NCBI GenBank assembly: GCA_951812805.1 | Contig: CATOSZ010000002.1 | Location: 186,001-250,000 of the forward strand | Length of the DNA: 64,000 bases | Origin: an uncultured Alphaproteobacteria bacterium | GTDB lineage: Bacteria > Pseudomonadota > Alphaproteobacteria > GCA-2731375 | Direction of reading: 5' to 3' | In this document: positions 57,261 to 64,000 of the stretch, piece by piece | Position numbering within the stretch: position 1 is the stretch's first letter | How the letters are laid out: every line of letters starts with the position of its first letter | Program-made: the position numbers and the translations under genes | Notes under the pieces: generated by a model | The model's database searches: none | What the model saw: the letters and a program-made list of their open reading frames with translations, nothing else | What the model was told of the DNA's origin: nothing

Positions 57261-58148
57261 TTATCGCGCGCTGGGGCCTTTCACCTCGGCCTCGAACGTC
57301 TCCATGTTCGCAATCATCGAGTCGACGTCGGCCTGGAAGGAGCGCGGGATGAACATCATCGAAACGCCCGCCGCTTCGTATTGCCGCACCGTCTCGGGTG
57401 TCAGCGGGACTTTGCCGTTGACGTTGATGGTGATGGCGATGGCGAAATCGTCGAACGCCTTGCCCCGGGCCTCGCACTGTTCGCGAAGATAGGCGGCCTT
57501 TTCCGCGACCTCCTCCGGCGTCAGGGCGATGCAATGCCAGCCGTCCCCCTGTTCCACCGCGCGGCGCAGGGCCGCCTTGGTGTTGCCGCCGAACCAGATC
57601 GGCGGGTGCGGGTTCTGGCGCGGCTTCGGCGCGAACTTGATGTCGGCGAAGTCGTAGAAGTCGCCGTGGAACTCGGGCGTCGCCTGGGTCCAGCAGGCCT
57701 TCATCGCGGCGAGCGCCTCCGCCGTCTGCGGCCCGCGATCCTCCAGGCGTTGGCGAAGGGCGCGGAACTCTTCACCGAGCCAGCCGACGCCGACGCCGAA
57801 GATGAAGCGCCCGCCCGAAAGCACGTCGAGCGAGGCGACGATCTTCGCGGTGATGATCGGATCGCGGTACGGCACGATGAGGACCGAGGTGCCGACCTTG
57901 ATCCGCGTCGTCACCGCCGCCGCCCAGCTCAGCACCGTGAAAGGCTCGAGGAACGGGTTCTCGGGATCGAGCGGCAGCTTGCCGTCGGGCGAATAGGGAT
58001 AGGGGGAGGTCAGTTCCGTCGGGAAAACGATGTGATCGCTGACCCAGAGGGAATCATAGCCGAGCTCTTCCGCCCGCCGGGCCACGCGGGCGATCTTGTC
58101 GCCCTCGATCATCTGGCCGGCGGCGACCAGGTGGACACCGAAACGCAT
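57261..58148 (-). CDS. LLM-class F420-type oxidoreductase
   Basis: A 295-residue luciferase-like barrel enzyme: MRFGVHLVAAG start, SLWVSDHIVFPTEL, VGTSVLIVPYRDPI, FIFGVGVGWLGEEFRAL, HPPIWFGGNTKAALRRAVEQ and GDGWHCIALTPEEV. It uses F420 or FMN to oxidise or reduce an unknown substrate. The start ATG 58148 follows the TPR gene by 20 bases on the same strand. Unlike the copy at 21556, it has no internal stop. Confidence 0.89.
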   Translation of the reverse strand: MRFGVHLVAAGQMIEGDKIARVARRAEELGYDSLWVSDHIVFPTELTSPYPYSPDGKLPLDPENPFLEPFTVLSWAAAVTTRIKVGTSVLIVPYRDPIITAKIVASLDVLSGGRFIFGVGVGWLGEEFRALRQRLEDRGPQTAEALAAMKACWTQATPEFHGDFYDFADIKFAPKPRQNPHPPIWFGGNTKAALRRAVEQGDGWHCIALTPEEVAEKAAYLREQCEARGKAFDDFAIAITINVNGKVPLTPETVRQYEAAGVSMMFIPRSFQADVDSMIANMETFEAEVKGPSAR

Positions 58149-58168
58149 GCGCTTTTCTCCTCGTTTCG

Positions 58169-59820
58169 TCAGGCGGCGGCGCGCTGGCGGCAGTAGCACG
58201 AGGCATGGACCTCGACCTCGGCCCGGGCCAGCGCCTGGTCGAGCTGCTGCTTGATGTGGCGCGCCTCGACCGTCTCGCCCCGCCGGGTGAGGCATTCGTG
58301 CAGGCCGTGCAGGCTCCAGAGGTTGCCCGGATGCTGACAGGCCCGGCTCAGGGTTTCGTCCAGGCCGAGGTCCTCGCGGTAGACCTGTTCCGCCTCCGCC
58401 AGGTGGCCCTGTTCCAGCAGCAGGGCGCCCAGCGCATGGCGGGCCGGCTGCATCCAGCCCCACGGCTCGTCGTAAGGCAGCGCATCGTCGAGTTCGACGG
58501 AGCGTCGCAGATGGGCGAAGGCCACGTCGAAGTTGCCGCGGCGATATTCCAGCTCGCCGTTCAGCATCTCTTCCGCGATGTCCAAAAGGTCGGAAACCCG
58601 GTTGTTGTGCACCCGGCGATACTCCGGCACCTTCGGCTTGGCGGCGAGGAACTCGGCCTTCTCCGCTTCGGCTTCCGCGACGTTGCCGAGCGCGGAATGG
58701 GCGACCGATTTGGCATAGCGCATCATCGCCGTGGTCGCGGCGTAGAGCTCCTGGTTCTCCGGCATCTCCTGTTCGATGATCTCGGGCCACTTGCCGAAGC
58801 GGACCAGCACGTGCTGCTTCATGGAGAGATAACCCTCCAGGAAATCGGCCATCGGCGGCGAGGGGACCTGCAACAGCTCCTCCGGCGTGGTGTCGATCAG
58901 CTCCTGCGCGGCCTCGATCGCCGGCGTGTACTGGCCGAGGAACATGGCGCCGTAGATCGCGAAGTGATGATTGTGGGTGCGGTACATGGCGTAGACGTTC
59001 AAGGCGCCTTCGCGCGCCAGGAACTTGCGGTCGGCCTGGATGGCCTTCTGGTTGTAGACCAGGACGTCGCGGTAGTTGCCGCACAGCACATCGATATGGG
59101 TCGGCATGTGGATCAGGTGGCCGCTCTCCGGCATCAGCTCGCGCAGCCGGTCGCCGGCCCGCAGCGCCAGCTCGGGGAAGGGCGACATCTCCATCAGATG
59201 GACATAGAGGTGCAGCAGGCCCGGATGATCCCAGCTGTCCGGCCGGTCCCGGAAGGCGCCTTCCAGCACCTCGCGCGCCTCCAGCGTGCCGGCACCCTCG
59301 GCGGGCTGGCCGCTCTTCAGGTCCCACATCTGCCAGGGGGTTTCGTCATGATCGATTCGACGAAGACGCCCATGACGTCGAGATCGTCGGGGAAGTCGGC
59401 CAGGACGCCGCGCATGGTGTTGGTGTAGTCGCGGTTCCACGGCATCAGATCGTCGACCGGCTCGCTCTGGGGATAGCGGGCCTCCAACGCGCGGATCAGC
59501 GCCTGCTCGACCGCACTCGCGCCCGCCATGTGGGCCATCGCCTCCCGGCTCGCGGCATAGGCGGCGGAAAGCGCGTTGGCCCGTCCCTTCGGATCGTAGA
59601 GGTGCCAGGGCAGGTTGTAGTTGGGGCCCGTCGCATAGGCGACGCCCCAATGCGCCATGGCACAGCCCGGATCGGCCGCTATCGCCTTCTTGAAACAGGC
59701 GATCGCCTCGCCGTGGTTATAGCCGAAGACCCAGTTCAGCCCCCGATCGAACCAGACCTGCGCCTCGGGCGAGGAGGTGGTGATCGCCCGGCCGTAGGCA
59801 CCGAGATCGTAGTAGTCCAT
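58169..59820 (-). pseudogene. TPR-repeat protein with a single frameshift
   Basis: The first part from ATG 59820 (MDYYDLGAYGRAITT, QVWFDRGLNWVFGYNHGEA, FKKAIAADPGCAMAHWG, NRDYTNTMRGVLADFPDD) stops early after FVESIMTKPPGRCGT. The second part continues in another frame (PWQMWDLKSGQPAEGAGTL, HPGLLHLYVHLMEMSP, IHMPTHIDVLCGNY) to the stop at 58169. The break is at about 59338-59344, in ACGAAACCCCC; one added A would join the frames (ESIMTKTPWQMWDL). Repaired, the protein has about 550 residues and TPR-like repeats. Related proteins are of unknown function. An assembly indel in a homopolymer is quite possible. Confidence 0.78.
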
Positions 59821-59912
59821 GAGGTTTCTCCGAAAGCACTCGAGTGTCGGGGAGAGATTAACACGACAGTGGGTGAGGTTCAGATCGGGAGAAGCTAGCC
59901 CGGATATGCGCC

Positions 59913-60248
59913 CTATCGCCAAAAGGAAAGGGCGAGCACGGGAGCCTCGCCGATTTCGATCAATCTGTGATTCACAAAGCCAGCACATGCCACGAGCGTT
60001 TCGTAAATGCCCGGGCATCGCTCGGCGAAGTCGCCCATGTGATCCAGGTGCAGAGTGAGCACGCCGCCGGGCGGCGCATGCACGGTTGTCATGCGGTCGT
60101 CCGGGTCTCCGAGCGACGTCATGCAATCGATCCACGCGTTCATGTTGCGGCCGTAGAAATCCGGAAACCCTAAGGTCCTGGCGAATACGTCATGAAATGA
60201 CGGCCAATCCTGGATTTGCTCCATGTCCAGCCGGACGATCTTCGACAT
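59913..60248 (-). CDS. Barstar-family ribonuclease inhibitor
   Basis: A 111-residue protein. The barstar pattern is visible: an N-terminal strand (KIVRLDMEQI), SFHDVFARTLGFPDFYGRNM and NAWIDCMTSL, the helix and loop that bind barnase-type RNases. Start MSKIVRL at 60248; an upstream in-frame ATG lacks similarity. It overlaps no RNase gene, and no barnase-type gene is near, so it is an orphan. It ends next to the TauD dioxygenase gene. It may protect against an incoming toxin. Confidence 0.85.
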   Translation of the reverse strand: MSKIVRLDMEQIQDWPSFHDVFARTLGFPDFYGRNMNAWIDCMTSLGDPDDRMTTVHAPPGGVLTLHLDHMGDFAERCPGIYETLVACAGFVNHRLIEIGEAPVLALSFWR

Positions 60249-60261
60249 CCGCGTTCTCCGT

Positions 60262-61197
60262 CTAGGACAAGGGCTCGGCATTTGCTGGCGGAACGAACGC
60301 CTCTTCCGCGCGCGCCGGGCCGTCCGTCGGGCGGACTTGGGCGAGGCCGTCGAGGTCGCGGGCGGAGACGCAACAGCTGGTGAGTGTGCGTTCCTCGTCG
60401 AGCGGCCAGGGCCGGCCGCGGTGCATGGTCGCGCGTTCGTCCCAGATCAGCACGTCGCCCGGCCGCCAGGCGTGGCTGTAGACGTATTCGGGGCGGGTGC
60501 AGAAGGCGAGCAGCTCGGCGACGAAGGCCTCCGCCGCCGCCGGTGCCATGCCGCGCACGCCGTAGACGTGGCCGGCGATATAGAGCGCCGGCTGCCCCGT
60601 CTCCGGGTTCGGCCACACCGCCCGCCAAGCCTGGCAGCCATAGCGGGCGACCTGTTCCAGCGCCAGCAGGTCGGCATCGACCCTGAGGCGGGAGGGCAGG
60701 ACGGAATGCAGGAAGACAGCGTCCGCCACCCGGGCCCGCAGGTCGGCCGGCAGGTCGGCGAAGGCGGCGCGGGTCGAGACCAGTTCCGTCTCGCCCCCGC
60801 GGGAGGGCACGACATGGGCGGTAATCAGGTTGATGAGGGCGGGCGTGTTGAGGAAGGTCGAGTCCGTGTGCCACTGCTGGTTGGCGATCAGATTCAGAAC
60901 GTCGAGGGAGTCGGCCGGCAGCAGGGCCCCGTCTTCCCGGTTGGAAAGGCGGGGAATCGCGGGGCGTGCCCGGGCCGGCGTGCCGGCGGTATCGGCCAGG
61001 CGATCCTCCAGCGGCCCGAACAGCAGGGCGAGGTCGTTCTGCGCCGCTTCGTCCAGGCTCTGGCCGCGAAACAGCAGCAGGGCGTGGTCTTCGAACAGCC
61101 GGCGAATCTCGGGATAATGCCTCGCGGCCGTCACGTCGCGGAGATCGACGCCCTTGACCTCGACGCCGAAGCGGGGATGCAGCGGGGATGTTTCCAT
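60262..61197 (-). CDS. TauD/TfdA-family Fe(II)/2-oxoglutarate dioxygenase
   Basis: A 311-residue enzyme. The iron ligands are HTD in NQQWHTDSTFLNTPAL and the distal His in WDERATMHRGRPWP; the 2-oxoglutarate-binding Arg is in DEERTLTSCC. It resembles the TfdA/alpha-ketoglutarate-dependent 2,4-D dioxygenase branch more than TauD proper. It is divergent from the acetamidase gene with 65 bases between, so the two directions may share control. The barstar gene follows 13 bases on. Confidence 0.89.
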   Translation of the reverse strand: METSPLHPRFGVEVKGVDLRDVTAARHYPEIRRLFEDHALLLFRGQSLDEAAQNDLALLFGPLEDRLADTAGTPARARPAIPRLSNREDGALLPADSLDVLNLIANQQWHTDSTFLNTPALINLITAHVVPSRGGETELVSTRAAFADLPADLRARVADAVFLHSVLPSRLRVDADLLALEQVARYGCQAWRAVWPNPETGQPALYIAGHVYGVRGMAPAAAEAFVAELLAFCTRPEYVYSHAWRPGDVLIWDERATMHRGRPWPLDEERTLTSCCVSARDLDGLAQVRPTDGPARAEEAFVPPANAEPLS

Positions 61198-61262
61198 GGC
61201 GTCGCTCCCGAACCGGCCGCTTTGATATAGTCTCTATCCCGCCCGAGAGAAGGATCCCGCCC

Positions 61263-62165
61263 ATGTCACGCGCCTATATGTTTTCCGTCAATCCCAATAC
61301 GCCGCCCGAGATGAAGATCGAGCCGGGCGAGGTGGTCGAAATCGTCGTCGACGGCTCCCTGAAGGAGGTCGAGGACGTCAGGACCATTCCGACACCCTTC
61401 ACGCCGGAGAACGAGGGCCACCCCTTGTCGCCGATTGCCGGGCCGATCATCGTCGCCGGCGCGGAGCCGGGCGATGCCGTGCGGATCGAGCTCATCCGCA
61501 TCACGCCGCACGAGGACGGCGTCACCGCGATCCTGCAGAACTTCGGCGTGCTGCGCGAAGAGTTTCCCGACGCCCGCTCGCTCGCCTGTCCGGTACGCGA
61601 CGGCAAGGCCTGGTTCGCGGACCGGATCCCGATCGACCTTTATCCCAACCTCGGCACCATCTCGACCATGCCGCCCGAGGGCTATACGCCGGCCTACACC
61701 GGCCCCTATGGCGGCGACTTCGACCAGAAGGACGTCGGCGAGGGCTCGACCGTGCATCTGCCGGTAATCCATCCGGGCGCCCTGGTGTTCTTCGCCGATC
61801 CCCACGCGGTGATTTCCGACGGCATCATCTCCGGCACCGGGGTCGAGTGCAGCTCGACCGTGAAAGCGCGGATCAGCCTCGACAAGGGCCGCGAGGTGAA
61901 ACGGCCGATCATCGAGCAGGACGAGCTGATCCAGATCATCGGCTTCGGGCCGAGCGTCGAGGAAGCGACGGAGGATGCCAGCCGGGCGGCCGTCGACTTC
62001 GTCTCCGAAAACACCACCCTCGACCGGGAGGAGGCCTACATGCTGCTGGGCCTGGTCGGCGAGTTGCGCATCGGCACTTCGCCCCGGCCGATGATGGCGG
62101 GACGGATAATGATCCCGCGCCGGGTCCTGAACGACGCCGGCTTCCAGGGTTTCGATGGGCCATGA
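61263..62165 (+). CDS. Acetamidase/formamidase family protein
   Basis: A 300-residue enzyme of the FmdA/AmdA family, which hydrolyses short amides to ammonia and the acid. Hallmarks include SVNPNTPPEMKIEPGEVVEI, TPFTPENEGHPLSPIAGPI, EVEDVRT and a C-terminal ISLDKGREVKRPIIEQDE. Start MSRAYMFSVN at 61263. Its stop overlaps the next gene's start (ATGA), so it is coupled to a flavin demethylase. It probably removes amide nitrogen in the same pathway. Confidence 0.87.
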   Translation: MSRAYMFSVNPNTPPEMKIEPGEVVEIVVDGSLKEVEDVRTIPTPFTPENEGHPLSPIAGPIIVAGAEPGDAVRIELIRITPHEDGVTAILQNFGVLREEFPDARSLACPVRDGKAWFADRIPIDLYPNLGTISTMPPEGYTPAYTGPYGGDFDQKDVGEGSTVHLPVIHPGALVFFADPHAVISDGIISGTGVECSSTVKARISLDKGREVKRPIIEQDELIQIIGFGPSVEEATEDASRAAVDFVSENTTLDREEAYMLLGLVGELRIGTSPRPMMAGRIMIPRRVLNDAGFQGFDGP

Positions 62166-64000
62166 CGGATCCGTTGCTCCAGCCCCTCACCATCAATGGC
62201 GTCACCTTCCGCAACCGGGTCATGAGCACCAGCCACGCCTGCGGGCTGGAGGAGGGCGGCCTGCCGCTGGAGCGTTACCAGCGCTACCACGAGGAGAAGG
62301 CGCGGGGCGGCATCGGCCTCACCATGTTCGGCGGCTCCTCCAACGTCGCGCCCGACAGCCCCTCGGTGTTCCGCCAACTGAACGTCGGCATCGACGAGAT
62401 CGTCCCCCACCTGGAGAACTTCTCCGCCCGGGTGCATGCCCAGGGCGCGGCGCTGATGTGCCAGATCACCCATCTCGGCCGGCGCGGCGAGCCCTATGCC
62501 GGCAACTGGCTGCCGACCATCGCGCCGACGGCGATCCGCGAGACCCTACATCGCAGCTTCCCCAAGGAGATGGACCGCGACGATATCGACCGGGTGGTCC
62601 GCGCCTATGGCCAGGCGGCTCGGCGCTGCCGAGATGGCGGCCTCGACGGCATCGAAACCCTGGCCGGCGGTCACCTGATCGGCCAGTTCCTCTCGCCCGA
62701 AACCAACCGCCGCACGGACGAATTCGGCGGCAGCCTGGAAAATCGTTGCCGCTTCGCCCTCATGGTGCACGAGGAGATCCGCGCCGCGGTCGGCGACGAT
62801 TTCCTGGTCGGCATCCGCTGGGTCGTCGACGAAGGCCTGGCCGACGGCCTTCATCCCGACGAAGCGCTGGCCGCCGCGAAACTGCTGCAAGCCTCCGGCC
62901 TCGTCGACTTCTTCAACGCCATCTACGGCCGCATGGATACGGCGATCGCGCTCGCCACCGACAACATGCCGGGCATGGCCTCGCCGCTCGCCCCCTGGCT
63001 CGCCCCCGTCGGCGCCTTCAAGGCCGAGGTCGACCTGCCCGTCTTCCACGCCGCGCGGGTCACCGACCTTGCCACCGCGCGCCATGCGATCGCCGAGGGC
63101 CTCCTGGACATGGTGGCGATGACCCGGGCCCATATCGCCGACCCGCATATCGTCGCCAAGCTGGAGCGGGGCGAGGCGGACCGCATCCGGCCCTGCGTCG
63201 GCGTCACCCATTGCATGAGCCAGGCCCGACCCGCCTGCATCCACAATGCCGCCAGCGGGCGCGAGGTCGATCTGCCGCAGACCGTTCCGCGCGCGGAGGT
63301 ACCGGGCCGCAGGATCGTGGTCGTCGGTGGCGGCCCCGGCGGGCTGGAGGCGGCGCGCGTTGCCGCCGAACGCGGCCACGAGGTCGTGCTGTTCGAGGCG
63401 ACGCGCAGCCTCGGCGGCCAGCTTCGTCTCGCCGCGACGGCGAGCTGGCGGCGCGACATCATGGGCATCGCCGAGTGGCGCGCGGGCGAACTCGACCGTC
63501 TCGGCGTGCGGGTCCACCTCAATCGCCTGGCCGAGGCGGCGGACGTGCTGGCCGGGGCGCCGGACGTGGTGATCATCGCCACCGGCGGCCTGCCGGAGAT
63601 CGACGGCCTCGACGGCGGCGAACACGCGAGCGACCTGTGGGAAGCGCTGGACGGTCCGCTGCCGGCGGGCGAGGAGGTCCTGGTGCACGACGGCACCGGC
63701 CGGCACGCGGCGGCCAGCGTCGCCGAGCGTTTCGCCGAGGCCGGTCGCCGGGTCGCCTTCGCCGCCCTCGACGATTCGCTGGCGCCGGAGATGAACTATG
63801 CCGAGCGGGTGATCTGGAAGAAGCGGATCTACGAGCTCGGCCTGGAGACGAGCGTCGACGAACGCCTGGTGGCGATCACTCCGCACGGCAATCGCCTCGC
63901 CGCGCAGCTGCGCAACGAGGTCACGGGCACGATGCGCGAACGACTTTGCGACCGGATCCTGGTCGATCGCGGCACCCAGCCGGTCGACGCGCTCTATCAC
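62162..64000 (+). CDS. NADH:flavin oxidoreductase, DgcA/StcD demethylase type, 3'-truncated by window edge
   Basis: At least 613 residues; the gene runs off the right edge. The N-terminal old-yellow-enzyme barrel shows LLQPLTINGVTFRNRVMS, SHACGLEEGGLPLERYQRYH, QITHLGRRGEPYAG and HLIGQFLSPETNRRTDEFGG. A 4Fe-4S cluster region follows with CVGVTHCMSQARPACIHN, then a Rossmann FAD/NAD domain (IVVVGGGPGGLEAARVAAE). This is the trimethylamine-dehydrogenase/dienoyl-CoA-reductase class; the N-terminus most resembles dimethylglycine or N-methylproline demethylases (DgcA/StcD). Such enzymes usually work with DgcB-type electron-transfer partners, which would lie beyond the window. Confidence 0.9.
   Translation, partial: MTDPLLQPLTINGVTFRNRVMSTSHACGLEEGGLPLERYQRYHEEKARGGIGLTMFGGSSNVAPDSPSVFRQLNVGIDEIVPHLENFSARVHAQGAALMCQITHLGRRGEPYAGNWLPTIAPTAIRETLHRSFPKEMDRDDIDRVVRAYGQAARRCRDGGLDGIETLAGGHLIGQFLSPETNRRTDEFGGSLENRCRFALMVHEEIRAAVGDDFLVGIRWVVDEGLADGLHPDEALAAAKLLQASGLVDFFNAIYGRMDTAIALATDNMPGMASPLAPWLAPVGAFKAEVDLPVFHAARVTDLATARHAIAEGLLDMVAMTRAHIADPHIVAKLERGEADRIRPCVGVTHCMSQARPACIHNAASGREVDLPQTVPRAEVPGRRIVVVGGGPGGLEAARVAAERGHEVVLFEATRSLGGQLRLAATASWRRDIMGIAEWRAGELDRLGVRVHLNRLAEAADVLAGAPDVVIIATGGLPEIDGLDGGEHASDLWEALDGPLPAGEEVLVHDGTGRHAAASVAERFAEAGRRVAFAALDDSLAPEMNYAERVIWKKRIYELGLETSVDERLVAITPHGNRLAAQLRNEVTGTMRERLCDRILVDRGTQPVDALYH

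Overview
The window is high-GC DNA that reads as alphaproteobacterial, most plausibly a Rhodospirillales-type free-living heterotroph. The evidence is the sucC-sucD-sucA-sucB-lpdA block, a membrane-anchored CycM-type cytochrome c, a HisN-type phosphatase, a plant/proteobacterial-type GshA, and many catabolic dioxygenases, acyl-CoA ligases and LLM oxidoreductases. No rRNA, tRNA or CRISPR array was recognised. The placement is inferred from gene content, not from a marker gene.

Layout. 1-5443: the 3' part of an Rhs/YD-repeat polymorphic toxin gene, followed by a visibly AT-richer array of four tandem paralogs, which are candidate immunity genes; the third carries two compensating frameshifts. 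5674-9130: desaturase, urocanase-like enzyme and PhyH dioxygenase. 9254-14211: a cupredoxin, a chemoreceptor, and a 4Fe-4S protein coupled to an AMP-forming ligase with an N-terminal extension. 14212-17861: a decaying stretch with a palindromic repeat, remnants of a ParDE-like toxin-antitoxin pair, and an adenylate cyclase/TPR gene split by a 1437-bp IS with clear terminal repeats and a 9-bp target duplication.

17948-24783: a catabolic island (TauD, acyl-CoA ligase, Gfo/Idh/MocA, LLM oxidoreductase with an in-frame amber, MetE-like protein, enolase-superfamily enzyme), with a 33-bp perfect inverted repeat between its convergent genes. 24810-32643: the 2-oxoglutarate dehydrogenase and succinyl-CoA synthetase genes, where sucC shows an apparent 1-nt deletion near codon 13 and lies downstream of a 160-bp hairpin repeat. 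32936-44233: a small alpha/beta-barrel protein, GshA, CycM, HisN and a Yej-type peptide ABC importer with two tandem binding proteins. 44250-47592: HD hydrolase, thioesterase, MDR dehydrogenase and epimerase.

47747-51447: a second copy of the palindromic repeat, a truncated SDR gene, and an IS21-type element (istA/istB) whose 3' part holds an IS256-type remnant and large hairpins. 51458-54348: four genes for unrecognised membrane or secreted proteins. 54581-64000: acyl-CoA synthetase, dienelactone-hydrolase-like protein, LLM oxidoreductase, frameshifted TPR gene, orphan barstar, TauD dioxygenase, and an acetamidase coupled to a DgcA/StcD-type flavin demethylase that runs off the right edge.

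Three themes recur: toxin-immunity parts without a full partner (Rhs array, ParDE remnant, barstar); hairpin repeats sitting next to broken genes; and several single-base lesions in otherwise well-kept genes, which could be genuine decay or assembly error and need read-level checking.
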